Shown piece by piece: positions 8,339-16,252 of a stretch of DNA of 64,000 bases; position 1 is the stretch's first letter; every line of letters starts with the position of its first letter. The notes beneath the pieces were generated by a model. The model was not told where the DNA came from and ran no database searches. It worked only from the letters and a program-made list of their open reading frames with translations. This DNA comes from Simplicispira sp. 125 (GTDB lineage Bacteria; Pseudomonadota; Gammaproteobacteria; Burkholderiales; Burkholderiaceae_C). The stretch covers positions 3,658,001 through 3,722,000 of the forward strand of contig NZ_QEKM01000001.1 of NCBI RefSeq assembly GCF_003096555.1, given 5' to 3'. The translations under genes were made by a program, and so were the position numbers.

Positions 8339-8866
8339 ATGGGCCGCGCTGCTGCCACCCTCGCGGCCACACGCCCCAACCGGTTGGCCCGCACCCTGGG
8401 CCAGCTCGACCGGGTGCCTGCGGTTGCCCGCCCCTGGGCGCGCAACCTGGTGCTGCGCCGCGCTGTGCCTTTCACGGGTACAGCGGGGTTGCAGTACGTG
8501 GCGTTGACGCCGCAGCGTGTGGAAGTGGCCGTAGCCAACCAGCGCCGCGTGCAAAACCATATCCACGGCGTGCACGCCGCCGCCATGACGCTGCTGGCCG
8601 AAACGGCCACCGGCATGGTGGTGGGCATGAACGTGCGCGACGACTGCCTGCCGCTGGCCAAGGAACTCAAGGTGGCGTTCAAGAAACGCGCCCAGGGCGC
8701 CTTGCGTGCAGTCGCCACCCTCACCGTCGAACAGCGCGCGCTGATGCAGCAAAGCGACAAGGGCGAGGTGCAGGTGCAGGTCACCGTGACCGACGAAACC
8801 GGCGCCGAGCCGGTGCAATGTGAATTTACCTGGGCCTGGATTCCCTCCAGCCGCCCCAAGAACTGA
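8339..8866 (+). CDS. DUF4442 hotdog-fold protein (putative thioesterase)
   Basis: Protein of 175 residues beginning one base after the stop of the hydratase/dehydrogenase gene, so it belongs to the same operon. The sequence fits the DUF4442 hotdog family: a conserved VQNHIHGVHAAAMTLLAETATGMVVG segment, which is the hotdog helix region, followed by beta strands. Such proteins are thought to hydrolyse or bind acyl-CoA thioesters, but no catalytic acid is certain here. Its place between the hydratase fusion and the thiolase suggests acyl-CoA release or quality control. The family call is from pattern recognition; the enzymatic activity is inferred. Confidence 0.75.
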   Translation: MGRAAATLAATRPNRLARTLGQLDRVPAVARPWARNLVLRRAVPFTGTAGLQYVALTPQRVEVAVANQRRVQNHIHGVHAAAMTLLAETATGMVVGMNVRDDCLPLAKELKVAFKKRAQGALRAVATLTVEQRALMQQSDKGEVQVQVTVTDETGAEPVQCEFTWAWIPSSRPKN

Positions 8867-8877
8867 AGGAGTACCCC

Positions 8878-10074
8878 ATGGCAAAACAAGTCCAGGAAGC
8901 CTATATCGTTGCCGCCACGCGCACGCCCATCGGGCGCTCGGGCCGCGGTTACTTCCGCAACACCCGCCCCGATGACCTGCTGGTCGCCGCCATCAAGAGC
9001 GCCATGCTGCAGGTACCCACGCTGGACCCCAGGGCGATCGAGGATTCCATCATCGGCTGCTCGTTTCCCGAGGGCGAGCAGGGCATGAACATGGCCCGTA
9101 TCGCCATGGGTTTGGCGTTTTCCCACCCCGTGGGCGGTGTCACGGTGAACCGTTTTTGCGCTTCGGGCATCACGGCCATCCAGATGGCTGCCGACCGCAT
9201 CCGCGTGGGCGAAGCCGACGTGCTGATCGCTGGCGGCGCTGAATCCATGAGCATGGTGCCCATGGGTGGCAACAAGCCCTCGTTCAACCCTGAGGTGTTT
9301 GCCCGTGACGAGGACATCGGCATTGCCTACGGCATGGGCCTGACGGCGGAAAAAGTGGCCCAGCAATGGAAAGTTTCGCGCGAAGACCAGGATGCGTTTG
9401 CGCTGGAATCGCACCTGCGCGCTGTCAAGGCCCAGCAGGCCGGTGAGTTCACCGACGAAATTACACCTTTTGAGATCACCGAGCGCACGCCCGACCTCGC
9501 CACCGGCGAAGTGATCGCGAAGAAGCGCACCGTGCACCTGGACGAAGGCCCACGCCCCGACACTACGCTCGAAGCGCTGGCCAAGCTCAAGACCGTGTTT
9601 GCCGCCCGTGGCAGCGTCACGGCCGGCAACAGCTCGCAAACCAGCGACGGCGCGGGCGCGCTGATTCTGGCCAGCGAAAAGGCCGTCAAGCAGTTTGGTC
9701 TGACGCCCTTGGCGCGCTTTGTGAGCTACGCCGCGCGCGGCGTACCGCCCGAGATCATGGGCATCGGCCCCATCGAGGCGATTCCTGCAGCGCTGCGTTA
9801 TGCCGGCCTCCAGCACGAAGACATTGGCTGGTTCGAATTGAACGAAGCCTTTGCGGCCCAGTCGCTTGCCGTGGTGCGCACCCTGGGCCTGGACCCGGCC
9901 AAGGTCAACCCCATGGGGGGGGCGATTGCGCTGGGGCACCCGCTGGGTGCCACGGGCGCCATCCGCGCCGCCACGGTGGTGCACGCGCTGCGCCGCCACA
10001 AGCTGAAGTACGGCATGGTGACGATGTGTGTAGGCACAGGCCAAGGCGCCGCCGGCATCTTCGAGGCCGTTTAA
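8878..10074 (+). CDS. Acetyl-CoA acyltransferase (thiolase, FadA-like)
   Basis: Thiolase of 398 residues that cleaves 3-ketoacyl-CoA to acetyl-CoA and a shortened acyl-CoA. An AAGGAG site lies just before ATG 8878. Catalytic residues are visible: nucleophile Cys94 in NRFCASG, His354 in GGAIALGHPLGATGAIR and Cys384 in MCVGTGQGAAGIFE. The N-terminal AYIVAATRTPIGRSGRG and length are typical of the degradative thiolase group. It closes the beta-oxidation set made by the upstream acyl-CoA dehydrogenase and hydratase/dehydrogenase. A biosynthetic acetoacetyl-CoA thiolase role is possible, but the context argues for degradation. Confidence 0.95.
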   Translation: MAKQVQEAYIVAATRTPIGRSGRGYFRNTRPDDLLVAAIKSAMLQVPTLDPRAIEDSIIGCSFPEGEQGMNMARIAMGLAFSHPVGGVTVNRFCASGITAIQMAADRIRVGEADVLIAGGAESMSMVPMGGNKPSFNPEVFARDEDIGIAYGMGLTAEKVAQQWKVSREDQDAFALESHLRAVKAQQAGEFTDEITPFEITERTPDLATGEVIAKKRTVHLDEGPRPDTTLEALAKLKTVFAARGSVTAGNSSQTSDGAGALILASEKAVKQFGLTPLARFVSYAARGVPPEIMGIGPIEAIPAALRYAGLQHEDIGWFELNEAFAAQSLAVVRTLGLDPAKVNPMGGAIALGHPLGATGAIRAATVVHALRRHKLKYGMVTMCVGTGQGAAGIFEAV

Positions 10075-10094
10075 CTGGCTACTGCGCGGGCGTC

Positions 10095-10178
10095 ATGCGT
10101 CGTTGGGCGGTGCTCGTAATCCTCACGTACCGCAAGTACGTTCCGGTTGCTGCGCTCCGTCCGCCTAGCCTGACACCT
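10095..10178. repeat. Family C intergenic imperfect palindrome
   Basis: The centre is ACGTACCGCAAGTACGT, and the flanks GGGCGGTGCTCGTAATCC and GGTTGCTGCGCTCCGTCC are imperfect reverse complements of each other. The whole unit could fold into one long stem-loop downstream of the thiolase stop. Only one copy is present in the window. A short hairpin, GCCCT-TTCTTG-AGGGC, follows at 10209-10224 without a T-run. Confidence 0.55.
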
Positions 10179-10280
10179 GCTCGCTACGCCCTTGAGGGCA
10201 GGGTGTAAGCCCTTTCTTGAGGGCGGAGTGTTCTGAAACTCAAGCTGACGCAGAGCAGCGTGATCGACAGGAGACACAGC

Positions 10281-11156
10281 ATGAACAAGCAGAGCTTGCG
10301 GGTCGATGATTCGACCACCCTGGCGCTGAGCGTCTTCGAACCCGAGGGCGCGCCGCGCGCCAGCGTGGTCATTGGCGGGGCCATGGGGGTGCGGCAGGAC
10401 TATTACGCGGCATTCGCGCAGTGGCTTGCGGGGCAGGGTTTTCGCGTCACCACCTTCGACTACCGGGGCCATGGCGACTCGCTCGTCGGCCCCATGCGCG
10501 AGGTGCGCGCCAATTTGTTCGACTGGGCACGCGATTACGAGGCTGTGATCTCGGCTGCGCGCGCGGCCCTGCCCGAGCAGCCGCTGTACCTGCTGGGTCA
10601 CAGCCTGGGCGCGCAGCTACCCGGCCTGCTGCGCAACCCCGGCCAAGTCGATGGCCTGCTCAGCGTGGCGGCGGGCAGCGGCTACTGGCGTGAGAACGCG
10701 CCCCGCCTCAAACGCATGGTGCCGTATTTTTGGTGGGTGCTGGTGCCGCTGGCCACGCGCCTGTGGGGCTACTTTCCGGGGCGCACGTTGCGCAAGGTGG
10801 GCGACTTGCCTGCCGGTGTGATCCTGCAATGGCGCCGCTGGTGTCTTCATCCCACCTACAGCGTGGGGGCCGAAGGCCCTGCCGCTGCGCAAAGCTATGC
10901 CGCCGTGCGCTTTCCGGTGCTGGCGCTGTGGATGAGCGATGACGAGCTGATGACCCTGCGCGGCACGCACAGCCTGGTCAAGCTCTACCGCAATGCCCCG
11001 GCCCGGGTGGAGCGCATTGCGCCCGAAGACATCAACGCCCTGCGCATTGGGCATTTCGGGTTCTTCCGCGAGCAGTTTCGCCAGACGCTGTGGCCGCGCG
11101 CCGTGGCCGACCTGTTGGGGTTGGCCGGGCTGCCAGTCACCGGCACGACGGTATAA
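10281..11156 (+). CDS. Alpha/beta hydrolase
   Basis: Hydrolase of 291 residues. ATG 10281 was chosen because AGGAGA lies 8 bases upstream; an earlier in-frame ATG at 10260 lacks a site. The nucleophile elbow GHSLGAQ places Ser108 as the catalytic serine. The strand before it (TTFDYRGHGDS) is typical of the fold, and HFGFFRE near the C-terminus probably supplies the catalytic His. It resembles the uncharacterised YdeN/COG4757-like alpha/beta hydrolases. The substrate is unknown. The acyl-CoA neighbourhood suggests an esterase or thioesterase. It follows the thiolase after a repeat-filled gap of about 200 bases, so it may have its own promoter. Confidence 0.85.
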   Translation: MNKQSLRVDDSTTLALSVFEPEGAPRASVVIGGAMGVRQDYYAAFAQWLAGQGFRVTTFDYRGHGDSLVGPMREVRANLFDWARDYEAVISAARAALPEQPLYLLGHSLGAQLPGLLRNPGQVDGLLSVAAGSGYWRENAPRLKRMVPYFWWVLVPLATRLWGYFPGRTLRKVGDLPAGVILQWRRWCLHPTYSVGAEGPAAAQSYAAVRFPVLALWMSDDELMTLRGTHSLVKLYRNAPARVERIAPEDINALRIGHFGFFREQFRQTLWPRAVADLLGLAGLPVTGTTV

Positions 11157-11184
11157 GTAGTGATTTAGCGGCACACTGTCCAGC

Positions 11185-12012
11185 ATGACGACGACACCCC
11201 ACTCTTTTGACCAGGCCCTGGTGCTTGAATCTACCGCCCCGGGCCTTTTGCGGGGGCACACCAGCCCAGCGTACTGGAACATGGTCGGGCCTTTTGGCGG
11301 TATCACGGCCGCCACGGCCTTGCGGGCCATCCTGCTGCACCCGGACCGCCTGGGTGATCCGCTCTCGCTCACTGTCAACTATGCGGGGGCGCTGTCCACC
11401 GGGCCGTTCACCGTGCAGGCCACGCCGGTGCGTACCAACCGCTCCACGCAGCACTGGACCGTGTCCATTTTGCAAACGGACGCGCAGGGCGAGCAGGTGG
11501 TCACCACCACCGCCACGGCCGTCACGGCCGTGCGGCGCGAGACCTGGAGCCTGGCCGATGTGGCCATGCCTACCGTGCCCGGCCCCGAAGGGCTGGACGC
11601 CTACCCGCCCGCACCGGGCATCGAATGGTTTAGCCGCTACGACCTGCGCCCCGTGACGGGCGCCTTGCCCCGGCAATGGAATGGCCAGGGCGATAGCAGC
11701 CTGACGCAGGTCTGGATGCGCGATAGCCCGCCGCGGCCCCTTGATTTTTGTGCGCTGGCCGCGCTAGCCGATGTGTTCTTCCCGCGCGTCTGGTTGCGTC
11801 GCGCAGTGCACGTGCCTGCGGGAACGGTGTCGATCACGGTGTATTTCCATGCCAGCGCGGCGCAACTGGAAGCAACGGGGACCGGCCATGTACTGGGGCA
11901 GGCGCGCGCACAAGAGTTTCGCAACGGTTTTTTTGACCAGACGGTGCAGTTGTGGAGCGAGAGCGGCACCATGCTCGCCACCAGCCACCAGATTGTTTAC
12001 TACAAGGAATAG
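11185..12012 (+). CDS. Acyl-CoA thioesterase, TesB-like double-hotdog family
   Basis: Protein of 275 residues with a double-hotdog architecture. The N-terminal half has NMVGPFGGITAATALRAIL and the C-terminal half has LDFCALAALADVFFPRVWLRR. The latter matches the TesB/4HBT_3 family, in which a Gln or Asp near the second hotdog helix activates water for acyl-CoA hydrolysis. The product would be a free fatty acid plus CoA. It sits 28 bases after the alpha/beta hydrolase and 53 bases before an enoyl-CoA hydratase, all on the plus strand, so it is likely part of one transcript. Substrate chain length is unknown. Confidence 0.82.
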   Translation: MTTTPHSFDQALVLESTAPGLLRGHTSPAYWNMVGPFGGITAATALRAILLHPDRLGDPLSLTVNYAGALSTGPFTVQATPVRTNRSTQHWTVSILQTDAQGEQVVTTTATAVTAVRRETWSLADVAMPTVPGPEGLDAYPPAPGIEWFSRYDLRPVTGALPRQWNGQGDSSLTQVWMRDSPPRPLDFCALAALADVFFPRVWLRRAVHVPAGTVSITVYFHASAAQLEATGTGHVLGQARAQEFRNGFFDQTVQLWSESGTMLATSHQIVYYKE

Positions 12013-12065
12013 GGCCGCATCTCCAGCGTGTCCAGCCTGCTTTCCATTTTTCAGGAACCCGTCCC

Positions 12066-12842
12066 ATGAGCGAAATCCAAAACGACATCCTGGTGCACAC
12101 CGAAGCCGGTGTGACCACCATCACCTTGAACCGGGTGGACAAGAAGAACTCCCTCACCCGCGCCATGTACACCACCCTGGCTGAAACCTTCGAGGCGGCT
12201 ACCCCAGGAACCGACGTGCGTGCCGTGGTGCTGCAGGGCGATGTGGCCGTGTTCAGCGCCGGCAATGACATTGGTGACTTCCTGCAGCAGCCCCCGGCCT
12301 CGCAGGACTCGCCGGTGTTCCGTTTCCTGCGCGCCATCGCCACCTTTCCCAAGCCCGTGGTGGCTGCGGTCTGTGGTCCGGCGGTGGGCATCGGCACCAC
12401 CATGCTGCTGCACTGCGATCTGGTCTACGCGGGCGATAACGCTGCGTTCTCCATGCCGTTCGTCAATCTGGGCCTGTGCCCCGAAGCGGCGTCGAGCCTG
12501 CTGGTGCCGCAGATGCTGGGCTACCACCGCGCTGCCGAGGCGCTTTTGCTGGGCGAGCCCTTCATGGCCGAGGCCGCGATGGAAGTGGGCCTGGTCAACC
12601 GCGTGGTGCCCCCCACCGAATGCAACGCCATCGCCCAGTCCCAGGCCCGCAAGCTGGCGGCCAAGCCCCTGTCCTCGCTGATCGAGACCAAGCGCCTGAT
12701 GAAGCTGGGCCAGACGGCGCCCGTGCTTGCGCGCATGGCCGAGGAAGGTGAAAGCTTTGGCCGCATGCTGGGCGAACCCGCTGCGCGCGAAGCTTTTACG
12801 GCGTTCATGGCCAAAAGAAAGCCTGATTTCAGCCAGTGCTGA
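12066..12842 (+). CDS. Enoyl-CoA hydratase/isomerase family protein
   Basis: Single-domain crotonase of 258 residues starting at ATG 12066. Oxyanion-hole segments are visible: VFSAGNDIGDF, and AAVCGPAVGIGTTMLLHCDLVYAG followed by FVNLGLCPEAASSLLVP. The Pro-Glu-Ala segment holds the position of the usual catalytic glutamate, as in crotonases with one catalytic acid. This pattern is common in hydratase/isomerase enzymes acting on unsaturated or branched acyl-CoAs. A closely similar paralogue lies at 15025-15798. The specific reaction (hydratase or delta-3,delta-2 isomerase) is not determined. Confidence 0.9.
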   Translation: MSEIQNDILVHTEAGVTTITLNRVDKKNSLTRAMYTTLAETFEAATPGTDVRAVVLQGDVAVFSAGNDIGDFLQQPPASQDSPVFRFLRAIATFPKPVVAAVCGPAVGIGTTMLLHCDLVYAGDNAAFSMPFVNLGLCPEAASSLLVPQMLGYHRAAEALLLGEPFMAEAAMEVGLVNRVVPPTECNAIAQSQARKLAAKPLSSLIETKRLMKLGQTAPVLARMAEEGESFGRMLGEPAAREAFTAFMAKRKPDFSQC

Positions 12843-12919
12843 AGGCTTGAGCTCGGGCGGCCCGCGCCGCAGGCCGGGTCCGGTGTCCTGCAATTCTGTG
12901 CACACACAGCACTTTTAGG

Positions 12920-12970
12920 TCAAAATGGCCTCTAGCGCTTATGCATATTGCGCTAGTAGCTATTAAAAAA
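12920..12970 (+). repeat. Family A palindromic repeat copy A3 (intergenic, intact)
   Basis: Left part TCAAAATGGCCTCTAGCGCT, then TATGCATAT, then GCGCTAGTAGCTATTAAAAA. The AGCGC and GCGCT arms pair, and an A/T-rich tail follows. It lies about 80 bases after the enoyl-CoA hydratase stop. It is used here as a reference copy for the family. Confidence 0.85.
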
Positions 12971-13023
12971 GAAGCAATCGATGTCAGCGCCGTGCGCCGG
13001 CACCGTTCCTTTGCAGGACCCCC

Positions 13024-13506
13024 ATGAGCAAAACCCCCGCGCCGGTCAAACCCTTCGAGCCTGAGTTCATTGCCGGGCTCAAGTCCATCTTCGAGGAAAA
13101 GATCGTCTTCAACCAGGTTCTGGGGCTGAAGATCGTGAGCATGGCGCCCGAGCAAGTCGTCGGGCGTATCGACATGAAGCCCGAGTTGGTGGGCCACTTT
13201 GCTTACAACCGCATCCATGGGGGTGTCATCAGTGCCGGGCTGGATGCCATGGGCGGGCTCGCCGTGATGGCCGCCATCGGTGCCCGCCACATGGACGAGG
13301 AACCCCTGCAGCGCCTGCACCGCTTTGCCAAGCTGGGCACCATCGACCTGCGCATTGACTACTTGCGACCCGGCATTGGCGACCATTTCGAGCTGCGCGC
13401 GCAGGTGCTGCGCCTGGGCTCGCGCGTGGCTACCACGCGCATGGAGTTTCTGGGGCCCGACGGCCAGATGATGTCGGCCGGGGCGGCCGCCTACATCGTT
13501 TCCTGA
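13024..13506 (+). CDS. PaaI/YiiD-like hotdog thioesterase
   Basis: Hotdog protein of 160 residues. The core is YNRIHGGVISAGLDAMGGLAVMAA, in which IHGG and the following helix are the signature of the 4HBT/PaaI thioesterase group. The C-terminal strand DGQMMSAGAAAYIV is also typical. It probably hydrolyses short or medium acyl-CoA or aryl-CoA thioesters. It is the third hotdog protein in this island, after the DUF4442 protein and the TesB-like protein, with a fourth (YciA-like) following. A weak GCAGGA precedes ATG 13024. The substrate is not predictable. Confidence 0.82.
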   Translation: MSKTPAPVKPFEPEFIAGLKSIFEEKIVFNQVLGLKIVSMAPEQVVGRIDMKPELVGHFAYNRIHGGVISAGLDAMGGLAVMAAIGARHMDEEPLQRLHRFAKLGTIDLRIDYLRPGIGDHFELRAQVLRLGSRVATTRMEFLGPDGQMMSAGAAAYIVS

Positions 13507-13659
13507 CGATCGACTGCACGGGCCGGTGGCACGCATGTGTGCTGCTGCAAAGACTGCAAGCGCATGCAAGCATCGAACCGTTTGGTTACCGTTCTTGCGC
13601 AATACAGGCAGCTTTTGCATCGATCGGTGTTCATCATGGTGTCTTTTCTAGGAGATTCC

Positions 13660-14199
13660 ATGGCCGTGCAAAACCCCTTCTTTGGCAAGCGTGAACCCGA
13701 AACCTTCCAGCCTCGCCAGCCCGCCGTTGCGCAGGGCAATGCCAACGGACTGAACCCTGCCGGTAACACCAGCCAAACGTCCTCGGCAGCCGTGGTCAAC
13801 ACCAAGGCGCCGGTCGAGAGCACAGGCAGCAAGCTGACCGTGGGCCCCAACATCAAACTCAAGGGTGTGGAGATCACCGATTGCGACACCCTGGTGGTGG
13901 AAGGTACCGTCGAAGCCACCATGGATTCGCGCGTGATCCAGATCTCTGAGCAAGGGGCCTTCCGGGGCTCGGCCGATATTGATATCGCCGAAATCCGGGG
14001 GGACTTCAGCGGCACGCTCACGGTACGGCAGAAGCTGGTGATTTACAGTACTGGCAAGGTGAGCGGCAAGATTCGCTACGGCAAACTGGTGATCGAGGAG
14101 GGCGGCCAGATTTCGGGCGAAGTTGACGTGGGAACGGCCAGCAGCCCGGCCCGCGGCACGGGTGCACGCAGCCCCGAGGCGGTCGCCATCGCTGCCTGA
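13660..14199 (+). CDS. Bactofilin (polymer-forming cytoskeletal protein)
   Basis: Protein of 179 residues from ATG 13660, which has a TAGGAG site 6 bases upstream; earlier in-frame starts are less likely. The N-terminal tail is rich in Asn, Gln and Pro up to residue 50 or so. The central DUF583/bactofilin beta-helix follows, with the repeating pattern GPNIKLKGVEITDCDTLVVEGTV, FRGSADIDIAEIRGDFSGTL and SGKIRYGKLVIEEGGQISGEV. Bactofilins polymerise without nucleotide into membrane-associated filaments that organise cell shape, stalks or wall enzymes. No wall hydrolase lies beside it here, which is a common partner elsewhere. The gene is isolated among acyl-CoA genes, so its role is not given by context. 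Confidence 0.9.
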   Translation: MAVQNPFFGKREPETFQPRQPAVAQGNANGLNPAGNTSQTSSAAVVNTKAPVESTGSKLTVGPNIKLKGVEITDCDTLVVEGTVEATMDSRVIQISEQGAFRGSADIDIAEIRGDFSGTLTVRQKLVIYSTGKVSGKIRYGKLVIEEGGQISGEVDVGTASSPARGTGARSPEAVAIAA

Positions 14200-14288
14200 T
14201 CCGCATCCTGCGGCGGATCAACCGCTGCAGGATCTTTTTGCAAAGCACTTGCTTGCTGAAATAACCAAACCCGGCTATCGTGCCGGGC

Positions 14289-14963
14289 ATGTCTGCCCAA
14301 CCCCTTGATCCCTCGTCCGGGCCCGCTGTGGTGCCTGACATGCCTGTGGCGACGCGGCGCCGGGGGCGGCCCCGCAAGACTCTGGACGAGCGCGACGAAG
14401 GCAACCGCCGCCAGCTCATCATCGACGGCGCGGCGCGGCTTTTTCGTGCCCAGGGCTTCGATGCGGCCAGTACGCGCGATATCGCGGCGGCGGCAGGCAT
14501 GCGCAGCGGCTCGCCCTTCTACCATTTCGAAAGCAAGAACGCGCTGCTCTACGCCGTGATGGAAGAGGGCATGCAGCGCGCCGTCCGCAGCCAGGCGCAA
14601 GCCCTTATGGGGCTGGGCGATGATCGCCCGCGCGAGCGCCTCGCGGTTCTGGTGCGCCACCATTGTGAAATTTTGCTCGGCCCAGCAGGCGATTTTGTAC
14701 CGGTGATGCTGTACGAGTGGCGTTCGCTCACCCCTGCCCAGCGCGAGGCCATTGCGCAAATCAAGACGGTCTACGAAGCCCCCTGGATGCCCGTGCTGCA
14801 CGCCCTGTACGACGCAGGTGCGTTGCGCACAGAACCCGGCCTGGCCCGGTTGTTCATTTTTGGGGCACTCAACTGGGCGGCGCAGTGGTATCGCCCCGAG
14901 GGGCGCCTCTCGCTCGATGAACTGGCCGCCCACGCATTGCAGATGTTTCTGGCGCCCGAATGA
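14289..14963 (+). CDS. TetR-family regulator
   Basis: Protein of 224 residues. A basic N-terminal arm (RRRGRPRKT) precedes the TetR domain, whose helix-turn-helix is TRDIAAAAGMRSGSPFYHFESK. The C-terminal domain is helical and hydrophobic, as expected for ligand binding and dimerisation. ATG 14289 is preferred; an in-frame GTG at 14280 is possible. The gene directly precedes an enoyl-CoA hydratase by 61 bases and is divergent from no other gene. It may therefore regulate that gene and the acyl-CoA block. The ligand is unknown. Confidence 0.85.
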   Translation: MSAQPLDPSSGPAVVPDMPVATRRRGRPRKTLDERDEGNRRQLIIDGAARLFRAQGFDAASTRDIAAAAGMRSGSPFYHFESKNALLYAVMEEGMQRAVRSQAQALMGLGDDRPRERLAVLVRHHCEILLGPAGDFVPVMLYEWRSLTPAQREAIAQIKTVYEAPWMPVLHALYDAGALRTEPGLARLFIFGALNWAAQWYRPEGRLSLDELAAHALQMFLAPE

Positions 14964-15024
14964 CGCACCCCTCGCAGCTCTACGTTCGTCCCCCTCACGC
15001 AACCCTAACCCCTTCGGAGACCCC

Positions 15025-15798
15025 ATGGACGTTCACTTCACCGCCGACATCCAGCACAAGGTGCTGCACCTGCGTTTTGGCCAAGCCGGGGTGCGCAACC
15101 TCATGGACGACCGCTGGTTCAACACGCTCGAAGCCCATCTGGCCGAGGCCGACCAGAACCCCGAAGTGCGCGTGGTGCTGATCAGTGCCGCGGGTGATGC
15201 GTTTTGCTCGGGTGCCAACCTCAAGGGCATACAGCCGAGCTTGCTGACCGATGACTACGCGCAGTCGGCGCTGGCGCGTTTGCTGCGGCGCCTGACGACG
15301 TTTGGAAAACCGCTGGTGGCTGCGGTGCACGGTTTGGCCATCGGCGGCGGCACCACCTTGCTGCTGCACTGCGATTTTGTCTATGCCGCCGAGGGCACGC
15401 GCTTTCAAATGCCGTTCACCAAGCTGGGCCTGGTACCCGAGTTCGGCTCCAGCTATTGGATACCCTTGAACGCAGGCATGCGGCTGGCCAGCGAACTGGT
15501 GCTGCTGGGCGAGCCCTTCGATGCCGCAACAGCGCTCCGGGCCGGTCTGGTGACCTCCGTGGAGCCCGCCGCCGGTTTGATGGAGCGTGCCCAGCGCACC
15601 GCTGACACGCTGGCGCAGATGGCCCCCGGCCCTCTGCGCCGTAGTAAGCATTTGCTGCGCCAGGGCCACCAGGCGGCACTGGAGGCCGCGCTGGAGCGCG
15701 AAGGCCAGGCGCTGCAGGAGAGCCTGCGCTCCCCCGAACTGGCCGAGGCGGTCTCGGCCTTTCTGGCCAAGCGCGCGCCCGATTTTTCCCGCTTCTGA
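15025..15798 (+). CDS. Enoyl-CoA hydratase/isomerase family protein (paralogue)
   Basis: Crotonase of 257 residues with a CGGAGA site 4 bases before ATG 15025. Conserved segments are FCSGANLKGI, AAVHGLAIGGGTTLLLHCDFVYAA and FTKLGLVPEFGSSYWIP. The Glu in LVPEFGS is the usual catalytic position. It resembles the hydratase at 12066-12842 in length and motifs (both share the GTT(M/L)LLHCD segment), so the two probably arose by duplication. It is placed just behind a TetR regulator. The likely role is hydration or isomerisation of an unsaturated acyl-CoA; the exact substrate is unknown. Confidence 0.9.
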   Translation: MDVHFTADIQHKVLHLRFGQAGVRNLMDDRWFNTLEAHLAEADQNPEVRVVLISAAGDAFCSGANLKGIQPSLLTDDYAQSALARLLRRLTTFGKPLVAAVHGLAIGGGTTLLLHCDFVYAAEGTRFQMPFTKLGLVPEFGSSYWIPLNAGMRLASELVLLGEPFDAATALRAGLVTSVEPAAGLMERAQRTADTLAQMAPGPLRRSKHLLRQGHQAALEAALEREGQALQESLRSPELAEAVSAFLAKRAPDFSRF

Positions 15799-15800
15799 AA

Positions 15801-16211
15801 TCAGCGCACGGGCAGGGGGCGTGGGCGGCCTTCGGCGTCAATGGCCACATAGGTCACCAGCGCCTCGGTCACCTTGACATAGTTGCCCTGCTCGGAAAAG
15901 CGTTCGGCGAAGACCTCCACGTCGACCGTGATCGAGGTGCGGCCGATGCGCTTGACGCTGGAGAAGAACGACAGGATGTCACCCACGCGCACGGGGTGCT
16001 TGAAGACAAACTCGTTCACTGCCACGGTGGCCATGCGGCCTTGCACATGGCGTGCGGGCAGCACCGAGCCGGCCAGGTCCACCTGGGCCATGACCCAGCC
16101 GCCGAAGATGTCGCCGTTGCCATTGGTGTCGGCCGGCATGGGAATGACCTTGAGCACCAGTTCCTTGTCGGTGGGTAATGGGGCGGAGGTGCGGCTGGGG
16201 GTGTCGGACAT
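15801..16211 (-). CDS. YciA-like acyl-CoA thioesterase
   Basis: Single-hotdog thioesterase of 136 residues, converging on the enoyl-CoA hydratase with only 2 bases between stops. The motif NGNGDIFGGWVMAQVDLAGSV is the YciA/BFIT signature, in which the Asp of GDIFGGWV acts in catalysis on acyl-CoA. The later strand KHPVRVGDILSFFSSVKRIGRTSITVDVEV is also typical. I chose ATG 16211 (MSDTPS); an in-frame start 9 codons upstream is possible but would crowd the divergent ABC exporter start. It would hydrolyse a broad range of acyl-CoAs. Confidence 0.88.
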   Translation of the reverse strand: MSDTPSRTSAPLPTDKELVLKVIPMPADTNGNGDIFGGWVMAQVDLAGSVLPARHVQGRMATVAVNEFVFKHPVRVGDILSFFSSVKRIGRTSITVDVEVFAERFSEQGNYVKVTEALVTYVAIDAEGRPRPLPVR

Positions 16212-16252
16212 GGGCACAATCTCGGTAGAAGTAACCAACAGAATTGTCCCTC

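Noticed and set aside
7027..10044. Very long open frame on the minus strand opposite the hydratase/dehydrogenase and thiolase genes (1005 codons)
   Set aside because: Composition is a shadow of GC-rich coding on the plus strand. It overlaps three clear enzymes, lacks any domain and has no ribosome binding site.
12920..12970. Family A repeats as a CRISPR array
   Set aside because: Copies are dispersed over 57 kb with no regular spacers and no cas genes.
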